A DNA stretch of 64,000 nt from Kingella oralis (GTDB lineage: Bacteria > Pseudomonadota > Gammaproteobacteria > Burkholderiales > Neisseriaceae): positions 806,001 through 870,000 of the forward strand of contig NZ_CP059569.1 in the NCBI RefSeq assembly GCF_014054985.1. The letters run 5' to 3'. Below are positions 55,042 through 63,445 of the stretch, one piece after another (position 1 is the stretch's first letter; each line of letters starts with the position of its first letter). The position numbers were made by a program, and so were the translations under genes. The notes under the pieces were generated by a model, which was not told where the DNA came from, searched no databases, and saw only the letters and a list, made by a program, of their open reading frames with translations.

Positions 55042-55214
55042 GGGTAGCGGGGCTATTTATATTGGGTATTGCGGTGGCTTTTGTGCCAGAAAACAGGCTC
55101 TGCTGCGTTGCCTATCCTCGCAAGGTGTTCAACCTTGCTGCGGTATGCGCCTTGCATAGCCTGCTTTCTGACACAAAATCCGCTTCGCAAACCCAATATA
55201 AACAGCCCCTACCC
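55042..55214. repeat. 173-bp long inverted repeat
   Basis: Arms of about 57 bp (GGGTAGCGGGGCTATTTATA...; complement at the right ends AAACAGCCCCTACCC) flank a 60-bp centre with its own short stem (CGCAAGG/CCTTGC). The arms are imperfect, so it looks like an old palindromic element. Confidence 0.75.
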
Positions 55215-55255
55215 TGCTCGTGGTAGGCGGCGAAACGCCTGCGCTGGCAAAAATA
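55213..55255 (-). repeat. hairpin cassette, copy 4 (reverse)
   Basis: CCTGCTCGTGGTAGGCGGCG followed by AAACGCCTGCGC; the first half of the cassette at 2601, reversed, touching the long inverted repeat. Confidence 0.65.
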
Positions 55256-55390
55256 AGACGATGGTTGGGGGAGAAGGGTTTTCAGGCTGCTTTTAATCAA
55301 TATGTATTCATCGCGGTTGGCGAAACCATGGGCAGCCTGAAAAGGCGGAATAGGGTGGCGAGCCGCCGCTCCATGTTCGTTGCATTCGTT

Positions 55391-56779
55391 TTAGCTTCGC
55401 TGAAATTCGCTTTGCTCATTTTCAGGCTGCCTTTGGCTGATTGGGCTGCTGATTCGGCTGAGCTGTTGGGCTAGGCTTTCAACGGCGGGGATTTTGCTTT
55501 TGCTGTTGAACTCGCCGTTTAGGCTGGACCAGCGCGGGTGGGCGCGGGCTTTTTTGAGCGGGTCGGGCAGGTTTTCAGGCTGCCACGGCGGGGCGGCGGG
55601 GTGTTGCAGGGCGATGGGGCTTTGGCTGGCGTGCCCGCGGGTTTGCAGCAGGGCAAGCAGGGCGAGGGCGCGGGCGGCAATCAGCGTGAGCGTGGGGTTG
55701 TCGATGTGCAGGGTGTCGGTGCCGTTGATTTTGTTGTACAGGCTTTGCCAGTTGGTGGCGATGCCGCCGATGATGCCGCCCACCGCGCTGCCCAGCCCCA
55801 GCGATGTGCCGAGGGTGAGCGCGTCTAGCCCCAGCCCGATGAGTGCGCCTGCGGCTGCGCCTTTGCCGGTGCGGATGCCGTAGGCTTTGAGTTGCTCGGT
55901 ATCAAAGGGGTCTTGGCTGAATGCTTGGATGGCGGAGGGGGTAGGGCTTGCCCAGTCGCTTTGATAGAAGCGGTAGAGCTGGCTGAGGCGCTGCTGGGTG
56001 TGGCGTTCGTGTTGGCGAACGGTGTTTTGCATGGTGGCTTGGGCGGTTTCTAGTGGCTCGCTGTCGGGCTTGCTGTGGGCGTAGGCGGCGATGTTGATGA
56101 GGCTTTCGGCGATGATTTGGTGGGCAGTTTGGTTGAGCTGCTGCCATTCTTGTTGGCGGTGGGCGATGAGCCGGTCGATGGTTTGGCGGCTGGGCAGCAT
56201 GGTGGCGAGGTTGTGCCAGAGCTGGATTTCGCCGTTGAAATCGAAGGCGACGGTGTCGAAGCTGCTGATAACGTGCAGATTGCGGCGGGCAAGGGTGGCT
56301 TGCCATGCGGCAAGGTCGCTGCCTTGCGTGAAGTTGAACACGGGCATGATGGGCTTGGCGCACCACGATAGGATGGTGAGTTCGTCTTTGTATTTGGGGA
56401 GGATGGGCTCGCGTGCGTCAATCACATATAACGCGGTATCGCTGTTGATGAGCTGGCGCAGCACTTTGGCTTCTTGCGCGTAGTCGCTTTGGGCTGCGAG
56501 GCTGGCGAGAAATTGGTTGATGCGGTCGATGCCGTCTTGTTGGGCGGTGGTGTGGGCTTCCAGCCAGTCTAATACGCCGCCTGCGTCTTCCAAGCCGGGG
56601 GTGTCGTAGAGTTGGATTTGGGGCTGGTCTTGGATGTTGATGCTGGCGGTTTCCACATGGCGCGTGGTGGCGGCGGCGTTTTGCACGTCGCCAAACTGGC
56701 TGTCGCGCAGCAGGGTGCGCAGCAGGGAGGTTTTGCCTGTGTTGGTGTGCCCAACGATGGCGAGGTGGAGTGGGGGCAT
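55391..56779 (-). CDS. GTPase with DUF3482 domain
   Basis: A 462-residue protein. It begins MPPLHLAIVGHTNTGKTSLLRTLL (P-loop GHTNTGKT, about 10-17), followed by LYDTPGLEDA (G3-like) and VFNFTQGSD (a degenerate G4); the DUF3482 segment includes a glycine-rich membrane-like region GAAAGALIGLGLDALTLGTSLGLGSAVGGIIGGIA (about 308-345, given here in parts in the family). Position 56779 is preferred as start; the upstream frame is repeat DNA. Partner DUF2868 is not adjacent. Role unknown. Confidence 0.8.
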   Translation of the reverse strand: MPPLHLAIVGHTNTGKTSLLRTLLRDSQFGDVQNAAATTRHVETASINIQDQPQIQLYDTPGLEDAGGVLDWLEAHTTAQQDGIDRINQFLASLAAQSDYAQEAKVLRQLINSDTALYVIDAREPILPKYKDELTILSWCAKPIMPVFNFTQGSDLAAWQATLARRNLHVISSFDTVAFDFNGEIQLWHNLATMLPSRQTIDRLIAHRQQEWQQLNQTAHQIIAESLINIAAYAHSKPDSEPLETAQATMQNTVRQHERHTQQRLSQLYRFYQSDWASPTPSAIQAFSQDPFDTEQLKAYGIRTGKGAAAGALIGLGLDALTLGTSLGLGSAVGGIIGGIATNWQSLYNKINGTDTLHIDNPTLTLIAARALALLALLQTRGHASQSPIALQHPAAPPWQPENLPDPLKKARAHPRWSSLNGEFNSKSKIPAVESLAQQLSRISSPISQRQPENEQSEFQRS

Positions 56780-56796
56780 TTTCAGGCTGCCTACTA

Positions 56797-56877
56797 AGAA
56801 CCTGTATTCACTATTTTCATTCATAGGTATCTTTTATGTCATCAAATCTGCCTATGCAAATAGTGAACACAGGTTCT
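56797..56877. repeat. ~81-bp inverted repeat beside ffs
   Basis: AGAACCTGTATTCACTATTT at the left pairs with AATAGTGAACACAGGTTCT at the right, with CATAGG/CCTATG just inside. It lies between the GTPase start and the ffs terminator and could act in both directions. Confidence 0.65.
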
Positions 56878-56909
56878 AAAAAAATCCTGTTTCGCGGGGA
56901 AACAGGATT
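56878..56909 (-). terminator. ffs terminator
   Basis: AATCCTGTTT/AAACAGGATT stem (10 bp) with a 7-base loop, followed on the minus strand by TTTTTTT. Confidence 0.8.
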
Positions 56910-56922
56910 GTGTGTATGGGGT

Positions 56923-57016
56923 GGCGAGCCTGACCCTCGGCACTGGTTTTTCCAAGTGGGCTGCTGGCTTCCGCCCCTGACCCGTTGCTCAAAATCACCA
57001 TGCGAGGAGACCCGCC
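56923..57016 (-). ncRNA. ffs: signal recognition particle RNA (4.5S)
   Basis: The minus strand reads GGCGGGTCTCC at the 5' end and GGGTCAGGCTCGCC at the 3' end, which pair. The apical domain is the conserved GTCAGGGGCGGAAGCCAGCA: a GGAA loop in a GGC/GCC stem and the symmetric CAGG/AGCA internal loop that binds the M domain of Ffh. About 94 nt is the normal bacterial short form. A promoter and terminator frame it exactly. Confidence 0.9.
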
Positions 57017-57029
57017 AATGAAGTCGCGC

Positions 57030-57057
57030 ATTATAGCGGATATTGGGGATTTGGCAA
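57030..57057 (-). promoter_or_regulatory. ffs promoter
   Basis: TTGCCA (-35, 57052-57057) and TATAAT (-10, 57030-57035) with a 16-bp spacer, about 14 bp before the mature 5' end. Confidence 0.75.
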
Positions 57058-57118
57058 GGGATAAGGCAGGCTGAAAACGGGTAAAGTGGTTTTCAGGCTG
57101 CCTCTGCATTATGCGGTT

Positions 57119-57433
57119 TCACACCGCTTCAATCGCCACCGTTTCCCCCACCGCCGCGCTTAATGCTTCGTTTAACACGGCAAAAAATTCGCGCCCATCG
57201 CGGGTGGCGAGCCATTGCCCGTTGCGCTCGGAGAAGTGGTAGCCGCCGCTTTTGGCCGCTATCCACAGCTCTTGGTTGGGTGTGTGGCGGTTGACGATGA
57301 TTTGCGTGCCGTCGTCGGCTTCTATGGTGAGCACGTTGCCTGCGCGGGTGCAGTCAAAATCGTAGCAATCTAGGCTGTCTTCTATGTGGGTGAACAGGGC
57401 TTCGCTGTGGGCGATAAATTCGGTTTCGGTCAT
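57119..57433 (-). CDS. cyaY: iron-sulfur assembly protein CyaY (frataxin)
   Basis: A 104-residue frataxin homologue. The acidic first helix (FIAHSEALFTHIEDSLDCYDFD) is the iron-binding face; LTIEADDGTQIIVNRHTPNQELWIAAKSGGYHF is the conserved sheet with NRHTPNQELW, the family signature. It regulates Fe-S cluster assembly. The ATG at 57433 has GGAACTTCC before it. Confidence 0.95.
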   Translation of the reverse strand: MTETEFIAHSEALFTHIEDSLDCYDFDCTRAGNVLTIEADDGTQIIVNRHTPNQELWIAAKSGGYHFSERNGQWLATRDGREFFAVLNEALSAAVGETVAIEAV

Positions 57434-57518
57434 GGGAAGTTCCTTGTGTGTGAAGGTGAAGTGGGTTTCAGGCTGCCTTTATGCTTTGTAAACAGGTAAG
57501 CATGAGGCAGCCTGAAAA

Positions 57519-58040
57519 CTATTTTTCTGTGGCGTTGTTTTGGTATTCAATTAAATCGGGCTGGTGTTTGTTTTCAGGCTGCCTTTGCCCTTTGCCATCC
57601 CGCACCACAAAATCGCCTTCGATAATGTCGCCGTCATCGCCGCTGCCGCGTGTAAACGGGGATTGGGTGAACGGGTCGTAGTTGCTAAATGGGCTTTGCT
57701 GTTGGCTGTTTGGGCTGGGCGCGCTGCCAAAGGGGAGCAGCAGGAGTAGGGCGATAAGGTCGGAGAAAAAACCGGGTAGCATCAACAAAAAGGCGGCGAT
57801 GGGGATGCGGATGGGGTAGAGCATTTGGTAGAGCGAGATTTGCCCGCCTGTGCGCAAGATGCCGCCCGCCAGCATCAGCTGCGAGAGCCCTGCGCTGCGT
57901 TTCATCAGAAACGAGCCGAACATAAAGGCGAGTATCATCAGGCAGAGGGCAGCCAGTGTGCCGATGAGTTTGGCGATGAAGACGATGGAGAGGATTTCGG
58001 CAAAGATGAGAATAAGCAGGGCGATTCCGAGGTATTGCAT
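57519..58040 (-). CDS. fxsA: FxsA family membrane protein
   Basis: A 173-residue protein with four hydrophobic segments in the first 110 residues (IALLILIFAEILSIVFIAKLIG first). The central MLYPIRIPIAAFLLMLPGFFSDLIALLLLLP is the FxsA signature; the tail is polar and ends with GDIIEGDFVVRD. FxsA can affect phage exclusion in E. coli by recall; the cellular role is unclear. The ATG at 58040 is chosen because upstream codons are not conserved. A DUS encodes QRQPENKH near the C-terminus. Confidence 0.85.
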   Translation of the reverse strand: MQYLGIALLILIFAEILSIVFIAKLIGTLAALCLMILAFMFGSFLMKRSAGLSQLMLAGGILRTGGQISLYQMLYPIRIPIAAFLLMLPGFFSDLIALLLLLPFGSAPSPNSQQQSPFSNYDPFTQSPFTRGSGDDGDIIEGDFVVRDGKGQRQPENKHQPDLIEYQNNATEK

Positions 58041-58150
58041 GGCGGTCTTTCGGGAAGGGTTGCGATGGGCGGAAAATAGGGGCTGGGCGCGATTATACAA
58101 GTTTTGCGCTTGTAAAATGCGGTTAAGTGCGGGGCTGGGCGCGATGCTGT

Positions 58151-58156
58151 TATAAT
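58151..58156 (+). promoter_or_regulatory. -10 box before the NlpD-like gene
   Basis: TATAAT lies 33 bp before the start codon; a DUS separates it from the gene. -35 not clear. Confidence 0.4.
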
Positions 58157-58188
58157 CGGCGGTTTCAGGCTGCCTTGTGGGTTGTTTT

Positions 58189-58842
58189 ATGAAAATCGCT
58201 ATTCGTTTATGGATTTGCTGGGGCGCGGCGTTGTGCTTGGCGGCGTGTTCCGGCAGCGGCACATCGCAGGGCGCGCGGTGCAGCCCTGCCAAGGGGTTTT
58301 ATTGCGTGAAAGCGGGCGATAATCTGTATCGCATCGGCTTGCGCTTTGGCGTGAGCGTGAACCAGTTGAAAAGCTGGAACAATCTGCGCGGCGACCGGGT
58401 GGCGGTGGGGCAGAAGTTGCGCGTGGGGCGCGGGGCTTCGTCTGCCCGCTCGGGCGTTTACGCGCCTGCGCCTGCTGTGCCGCCGATTGCGTTGCAGATG
58501 CCTGCCAACGGGCGGATTGTGCGCGAGTTTGGCGGCGGCAATCGCGGGGTGGATATTGCGGGCGAGGCGGGCGCGCCTGTGTTGGCGGCGGCTGCGGGGC
58601 AGGTGGTGTATATTGGCACGGAGGTGCGCGGTTATCCGAATTTGATTTTAATCCGCCATAATGCGGCTCTGATTACGGCGTATAGCAACAATGCGGGCGT
58701 TCTAGTAAGCAATAATGCGCGGGTGGCGGCGGGGCAGCAGATTGCAACGATGAGCAGCAGTTTTCAGTCTAACGAGGGCTTGCTGCATTTTGAAGTGCGT
58801 GAAAATGGCAAGGCGGTGAACCCGCGCGATTATTTGCGCTGA
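58189..58842 (+). CDS. NlpD-like lipoprotein with LysM and degenerate LytM domains
   Basis: A 217-residue lipoprotein (lipobox LAAC, Cys20). A LysM domain (YCVKAGDNLYRIGLRFGVSVNQLKSWNN, about 39-66) is followed by a LytM/M23 domain. The usual metal ligands are missing: the HxxxD position reads NRGVDIAG, and the HxH is AYSNN, while HFEVRENGKAVNPRDYL is kept. This is the inactive type seen in NlpD and EnvC, which activate cell-wall amidases at division. Start at 58189 gives a normal signal peptide. Confidence 0.9.
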   Translation: MKIAIRLWICWGAALCLAACSGSGTSQGARCSPAKGFYCVKAGDNLYRIGLRFGVSVNQLKSWNNLRGDRVAVGQKLRVGRGASSARSGVYAPAPAVPPIALQMPANGRIVREFGGGNRGVDIAGEAGAPVLAAAAGQVVYIGTEVRGYPNLILIRHNAALITAYSNNAGVLVSNNARVAAGQQIATMSSSFQSNEGLLHFEVRENGKAVNPRDYLR

Positions 58843-58955
58843 GGGCGTTCCGTTCCGCCCGAGCGCGCCAAGCCGTTTTCAGGCTGCCTTGGGGTTGGTT
58901 GGGCAGCCTGAAAACGCAACGGGGCAAAGCTGAAACGATTTTTAGGAAAACAAAA

Positions 58956-59723
58956 ATGGCATTGGCAAAACGAATCATCCCGTGTTTAGACGTGGACAAC
59001 GGGCGCGTGGTCAAAGGCGTGAACTTTGTAGGCCTGCGCGATGCGGGCAGCCCTGTGGACGTGGCGCAGCGCTACAACGACGAGGGCGCGGACGAACTCA
59101 CGTTCCTAGACATCACCGCCAGCAGCAGCAACCGCGACACGATTTTAAATGTGATTGAAGACGTTGCCGGCCGCGTGTTTATCCCGCTCACGGTGGGCGG
59201 CGGCGTGCGCAGCGTGGCGGATATTCGCCGCTTGCTCAATGCGGGCGCGGACAAGGTGAGCATCAACACGGCGGCGGTTGCTAACCCCGATTTGGTGAGC
59301 GAAGCGGCGGCGTTTTTTGGTTCGCAGGCGATTGTGGTGGCGATTGATGCCAAGGCGGTAAACGAGGATAACAGCCAATGGAATGTGTTTACCCACGGCG
59401 GGCGCAACGATACGGGCTTGGACGCGCTGGATTGGGCGCGCGAAATGCAGCGGCGCGGCGCGGGCGAAATCCTTTTGACTTCCATGGACAGGGACGGCAC
59501 CAAAATCGGTTTTAACCTGCCGCTCACCCGCGCGGTGTCGGACGCGGTGGATGTGCCCGTGATTGCATCGGGCGGCGTGGGCAACGTGCAGCATTTGGTG
59601 GAGGGCGTGTTGCAGGGCGGGGCGGATGCGGTGTTGGCGGCGAGCATTTTTCATTTTGGCGAAGTGAGCATCCGCGAAGCCAAGCGGGCGATGCGGCAGG
59701 CGGGGATTGAAGTGCGGTTGTAG
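58956..59723 (+). CDS. hisF: imidazole glycerol phosphate synthase subunit HisF
   Basis: A 255-residue TIM barrel that makes IGP and AICAR from PRFAR using ammonia from HisH. MALAKRIIPCLDVDNGRVVKGVNF (Asp11 catalytic) and the second catalytic aspartate in ILLTSMDRDGTKIGFNL are present; VIASGGVGNVQHL is a phosphate loop. Start at 58956 follows TAGGAAAACAAAA. hisH is not adjacent; hisI and hisE lie 1.7 and 2.2 kb downstream, with two lipoprotein genes between. Confidence 0.96.
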   Translation: MALAKRIIPCLDVDNGRVVKGVNFVGLRDAGSPVDVAQRYNDEGADELTFLDITASSSNRDTILNVIEDVAGRVFIPLTVGGGVRSVADIRRLLNAGADKVSINTAAVANPDLVSEAAAFFGSQAIVVAIDAKAVNEDNSQWNVFTHGGRNDTGLDALDWAREMQRRGAGEILLTSMDRDGTKIGFNLPLTRAVSDAVDVPVIASGGVGNVQHLVEGVLQGGADAVLAASIFHFGEVSIREAKRAMRQAGIEVRL

Positions 59724-60057
59724 GTTTGGTTTTCGCTTTAAACGGGTAAACTTGTTTTCAGGCTGCCTCTGATGGCGCGAAACATAAGGCAGCCTGAAAA
59801 CGCATCGCCCGCTTTATCTAATCAATCCGCGCTGTTGGCAATGCTAAACTCGTTTTCAGGCTGCCTCTGATAGCGCAAACCAATAGGCAGCCTGAAAACA
59901 TATCACCCGCCATCTCAACAACCCACGCCATTAGCAATGCTCAATCCATTTTCAGGCTGCCTCCCGACTACTTTCTGATAATGCACACCAATAGGCAGCC
60001 TGAAACGCCTATTTGTAAACCCATAATTTTGTAACCCCGTAAACAGCCCATCTCCCC
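59724..60057. other. 334-bp DUS-rich intergenic region
   Basis: Three closely spaced inverted DUS pairs (about 59753-59800, 59850-59898 and 59951-60006) with little else. The first may terminate hisF. No gene or other repeat is seen. Confidence 0.7.
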
Positions 60058-60756
60058 ATGCCCCGCCCATTCCTTATCCCGTTTCTGCTCGCTCAAACCG
60101 CCTGCACCTCCGTGCTATGGAACGGCGGCATATACGATGCCGACCGCGCCATCCAAACCCAACGCCAAATCACCCGCACCCAAAGCGACACCATCCACGC
60201 CATCAGCCAAATCCCCCGCCACGCCAACCCCCAGCTTTCAGGCAGCCTTATCCTGCAAGGCGAACACTATTGGTACGCCATCCACCCCCGCGTGTCGCAA
60301 GACCTCGCCGCCACCCTACGCGCCCCGCTGCCCCAGCCCTACCGCATCACCCAACCATACAGCGGCATCCCCCAGCCCAATCTACGCATCCTGATTACCG
60401 ACCAAAACCACTTTATCAGCAACTTCTGCCTAGACTACATCGCCCAAAGCAACCCAACAGAGCCAAGCGAACAAACCACCCTAGCCCAACTCAAATTCCA
60501 ACCCCAAGCCACACCCAACCACTACCGCAAATGCATCGCCACCACCGGCACGGTGTACCACACCCCGCCCAGCAACAGCACCAGCCACACGCTGCCCCAG
60601 CCCATCCCCGCCGAGCTCGTGTTTGAACAACAAAAAGTCAGCATCAGCCGCCGCAAGCTCACCCGCAACGTCCTGTTCACCCCGCTTGCCCTCGCCGCCG
60701 ACATCACCAGCGGCATGGTGATGATGCCCGCGTTGCTCATCAGCGACCTGTTCTAA
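60058..60756 (+). CDS. hypothetical lipoprotein
   Basis: A 232-residue protein with a short signal and a lipobox-like LLAQTAC (Cys16), so the mature part would be anchored to a membrane. The following WNGGIYDADRAIQTQRQITRTQSDTI and a C-terminal hydrophobic stretch (about 207-228) are visible. No family is recognised. Codon use is normal; pieces of DUS occur (SGSLIL). Confidence 0.65.
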   Translation: MPRPFLIPFLLAQTACTSVLWNGGIYDADRAIQTQRQITRTQSDTIHAISQIPRHANPQLSGSLILQGEHYWYAIHPRVSQDLAATLRAPLPQPYRITQPYSGIPQPNLRILITDQNHFISNFCLDYIAQSNPTEPSEQTTLAQLKFQPQATPNHYRKCIATTGTVYHTPPSNSTSHTLPQPIPAELVFEQQKVSISRRKLTRNVLFTPLALAADITSGMVMMPALLISDLF

Positions 60757-60830
60757 CCCCGCAGTAAACATTTTCAGGCTGCCTCAACCCCATCCCCAAA
60801 GGCAGCCTGAAACCACCACAAGGAACCCCC

Positions 60831-61367
60831 ATGCGCAAAATCATCTTACTCACCACCCTCGCCCTGCTCACCGCCTGCGGCAAAAACGCCGATAAAATCG
60901 GCGAAGCCTCCACTGTGTTCAACCTCCTCGGCAAAAACGACCGCATAGAAATAGAAGCCTTCGACGACCCCGACGTGCGCGGCGTTTCCTGCTTTTTGTC
61001 CTACGCCAAAAAAGGCGGGCTCAAAGAAACCGTCAACCTAGAAGAAGACGCATCTGATGCCAGCGTGTCCTGCGTGCAAACCGCCCCCGTTATCACATAC
61101 AGCGAAAACGCCGTCAGCAAACCACGCCAAGTGTTCAAACGCAACGCCAGCTTCGCCTTCAAAAGCCTGCAAATCGTCCGCTACTACGACCCCAAACGCA
61201 AAGCCTTTGCCTACATGGTGTACAGCGACAAAATCATAGAAGGCTCGCCCAAAAATTCCCTATCCGCCCTCTCGTGTTACAGCACCGCCCGCGCCACGCC
61301 ACCCAGCGCCGCATCCAGTCCCGCCAACAACATTCAACACATTGGCGCATGCGAAATCAGCGCGTAA
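60831..61367 (+). CDS. creA: CreA family protein
   Basis: A 178-residue exported protein with a signal and a lipobox-like LLTACGKN (Cys16). DKIGEASTVFNLLGKNDRIEIEAFDDPDVRGVSCFLS and SLQIVRYYDPKRKAFAYMVYSDKIIEGSPKNSLSAL are the CreA signature over nearly the whole length. E. coli creA is upstream of the CreBCD two-component genes, but none of those is near here. Function unknown. Codons up to the ATG show AAGGAACCCCC, a good ribosome site. Confidence 0.92.
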   Translation: MRKIILLTTLALLTACGKNADKIGEASTVFNLLGKNDRIEIEAFDDPDVRGVSCFLSYAKKGGLKETVNLEEDASDASVSCVQTAPVITYSENAVSKPRQVFKRNASFAFKSLQIVRYYDPKRKAFAYMVYSDKIIEGSPKNSLSALSCYSTARATPPSAASSPANNIQHIGACEISA

Positions 61368-61420
61368 ACAATAAACCTGCCAACGCTGCCGCCTAAGGCA
61401 GCCTGAAAACGAGAAACACC

Positions 61421-61825
61421 ATGCCACAAGCCATTCCCACCGCCATCCAAAACCTAAAATGGGACGACAACAACCTAATCGTCGCCATCGCCCAAGACGC
61501 CCAAACAGGGCGCGTGCTGATGGTTGCCTACATGAACCCCGAAGCCCTGCAACAAACCATCCAAACAGGCTACGCCTACTATTACAGCCGCAGCCGCCAA
61601 CAACAATGGAAAAAAGGCGAAACATCAGGGCACACCCAGCGCGTGTTAGAAATCCGCACCGATTGCGACGGCGACGCCATCCTGCTGCAAATCCAACAAA
61701 ACGGCGGCATCGCCTGCCACACAGGGCGCGAAAGCTGCTTCTACCGCCAATGGCAACACAACGACTGGCAAATCCAAGACCACGTTATCAAAGACGAACA
61801 GCAAATCTACGGCAAAAACCCATAG
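61421..61825 (+). CDS. hisI: phosphoribosyl-AMP cyclohydrolase
   Basis: A 134-residue zinc enzyme for the third step of histidine synthesis, opening the adenine ring of PR-AMP. LNWDDNNLIVAIAQDAQTGRVLMVAYMNPEAL-type start, YYYSRSRQQQWKKGETSGHTQRV, and the metal cysteines in RTDCDGDAILLQI and IACHTGRESCFYR are present. It is a separate gene from hisE, as in Neisseriaceae. Confidence 0.95.
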   Translation: MPQAIPTAIQNLKWDDNNLIVAIAQDAQTGRVLMVAYMNPEALQQTIQTGYAYYYSRSRQQQWKKGETSGHTQRVLEIRTDCDGDAILLQIQQNGGIACHTGRESCFYRQWQHNDWQIQDHVIKDEQQIYGKNP

Positions 61826-61908
61826 GCAGCCTGAAACGCCGTTCAGCGTAGCCAAAAACCCCTTTTCAGGCTGTCCCATCATCCCCAACCCAACAAAGGA
61901 ACTCCACC

Positions 61909-62232
61909 ATGCCCCAATCCACCCTAGCCCAACTGCAAGCCACCATCAACGAGCGCAAAACCGCCAGCCCCGAAACATCCTACACCGCCCAGCTATTGCA
62001 CCAAGGGCAAGACAAAATCCTCAAAAAAATCATAGAAGAAGCAGGCGAAGTGCTGATGGCAAGCAAAGACGGCGAAGCCCAACACATCGTTTACGAAATC
62101 GCCGACCTCTGGTTTCACAGCATCATCCTGCTCGCCCACCACAACCTCAGCATCAACGACGTACTCGCCGAACTCGCCCGCCGCCAAGGGTTATCAGGAT
62201 TAGCCGAAAAAGCATCTCGCCCAAAAGACTAA
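61909..62232 (+). CDS. hisE: phosphoribosyl-ATP pyrophosphatase
   Basis: A 107-residue all-alpha enzyme for the second step of histidine synthesis. YTAQLLHQGQDKILKKIIEEAGEVLMASKDGE and IVYEIADLWFHSIILLAHHNLSINDVLAELARRQGLSGLAEKASR are diagnostic, with the E-x-x-E/D metal residues. AAAGGAACTCCACC precedes the ATG. Confidence 0.95.
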   Translation: MPQSTLAQLQATINERKTASPETSYTAQLLHQGQDKILKKIIEEAGEVLMASKDGEAQHIVYEIADLWFHSIILLAHHNLSINDVLAELARRQGLSGLAEKASRPKD

Positions 62233-62288
62233 ACTCTATTAAAATGCCACCTTTTCAGGCAGCCTGAAAAGCCATAAAGGACCAAACC

Positions 62289-62612
62289 ATGACCGATTGC
62301 CTATTCTGCAAAATCGCCGCCAAACAAATCCCCAGCGGCATCGTGTATGAAGACGACGACATGCTCTGCTTCAAAGATATCCACCCCGCCGCCCCCGTGC
62401 ATCTGCTGCTCATCCCCAAAACCCATTTTGATTCCCTCGCCCACGCCCAGCCCCAACACCAAGAACTGCTGGGCAAAATGATGCTGCGCGTGCCCCAAAT
62501 CGCCCAGCAAGCAGGGTTAAGCCACGGCTTCAAAACCCAAATCAACACAGGCAAAGGCGGCGGGCAAGAAGTCTTCCATCTACACATCCATATCCTCGGC
62601 AATCCACAATAA
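62289..62612 (+). CDS. HIT family protein (HinT-like)
   Basis: A 107-residue purine nucleoside phosphoramidase-type protein. CLFCKIAAKQIPSGIVYEDDD starts the family and the histidine triad is HLHIHILG at the end (EVFHLHIHIL). Zinc-type CXXC is present. It sits in the conserved hisI-hisE-HIT-tat order of beta-proteobacteria. Cellular role is not certain. Confidence 0.93.
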   Translation: MTDCLFCKIAAKQIPSGIVYEDDDMLCFKDIHPAAPVHLLLIPKTHFDSLAHAQPQHQELLGKMMLRVPQIAQQAGLSHGFKTQINTGKGGGQEVFHLHIHILGNPQ

Positions 62613-62664
62613 CAACAAGCAGCCTGAAAAACCCATTTCCATCCCTCTACAAAGGAGCAGCAAA

Positions 62665-63366
62665 ATGGCAACGCAAGAGAAATACATCCAGTTCATCAAA
62701 GAAGAACTGAGCGGCTGGAAGCCCTTTGAAGTCATCTGGCTGCTCGCCTTTATCGCCGCCCAAGTGTATGCCTATGTGCAAGACCCCACCAGCATACTCG
62801 GGATGATTTCAGGCATCGCAGGTATCATTTGTGTGGTGCTGGTCAGCAAAGGCAAAATCAGCAACTACTTTTTCGGCTTGATTTTCGCCTACACTTATTT
62901 CTACGTCGCATGGCGCGCCAACTTTATCGGCGAAATGAATTCCGTGCTGTATATCTATCTGCCCTCGCAATTTATCGGCTATTTCATGTGGAAAAGTCAC
63001 ACCACCCACGATACGGACGGCGAAACCGTCGTCGCCAAAGCGCTCACCCCCCAAGGCTGGGCAATCATGCTCGCCATTATCGGCATTGGCACATTCGGCT
63101 TTATCCAAGCCCTACGCGCCGCAGGTGGCAGCTCAACAGGGCTAGACGGCGCAACCACCGTGATTACCTTCGTTGCCCAAGCCATGATGATTTTGCGCTA
63201 CCGCGAACAATGGCTGCTGTGGATAGCGCTCAACATTCTCTCCATCGTATTGTGGGCAGAAACCCCCGCCATGTATCTGATGTACGGCGCATACCTCTGC
63301 AACTCGCTCTATGGCTATTACAACTGGACCAAGCTCATCAAGCGCGAGCCTCATCAGGCAGCCTGA
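62665..63366 (+). CDS. pnuC: nicotinamide riboside transporter PnuC
   Basis: A 233-residue membrane protein with seven hydrophobic segments (first about 18-35). The pattern GKISNYFFGLIFAYTYFYVAWRANFIGEMNSVLYIYLPSQFIGYFMW contains the PnuC ring-stacking aromatic residues, and later W..L..WIALNILSIVLW fits the family. It imports nicotinamide riboside for NAD synthesis. The last codons HQAA and stop are a DUS. It separates the HIT gene from tatA. Confidence 0.9.
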   Translation: MATQEKYIQFIKEELSGWKPFEVIWLLAFIAAQVYAYVQDPTSILGMISGIAGIICVVLVSKGKISNYFFGLIFAYTYFYVAWRANFIGEMNSVLYIYLPSQFIGYFMWKSHTTHDTDGETVVAKALTPQGWAIMLAIIGIGTFGFIQALRAAGGSSTGLDGATTVITFVAQAMMILRYREQWLLWIALNILSIVLWAETPAMYLMYGAYLCNSLYGYYNWTKLIKREPHQAA

Positions 63367-63445
63367 AAACCAAATACCCGCGCAGCCGCTTTTCAGGCTG
63401 CCTAACCCTTTTCACCAACCCCAAACTTTCACAAGGAACTCAATC

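Larger units (their letters stand above)
54971..55390. other. 420-bp gene-free region with a 173-bp inverted repeat
   Basis: It holds the inverted repeat 55042-55214, a reverse hairpin-cassette copy (55213-55255) and a half MITE arm (about 55348-55372). No gene is supported. Confidence 0.7.
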
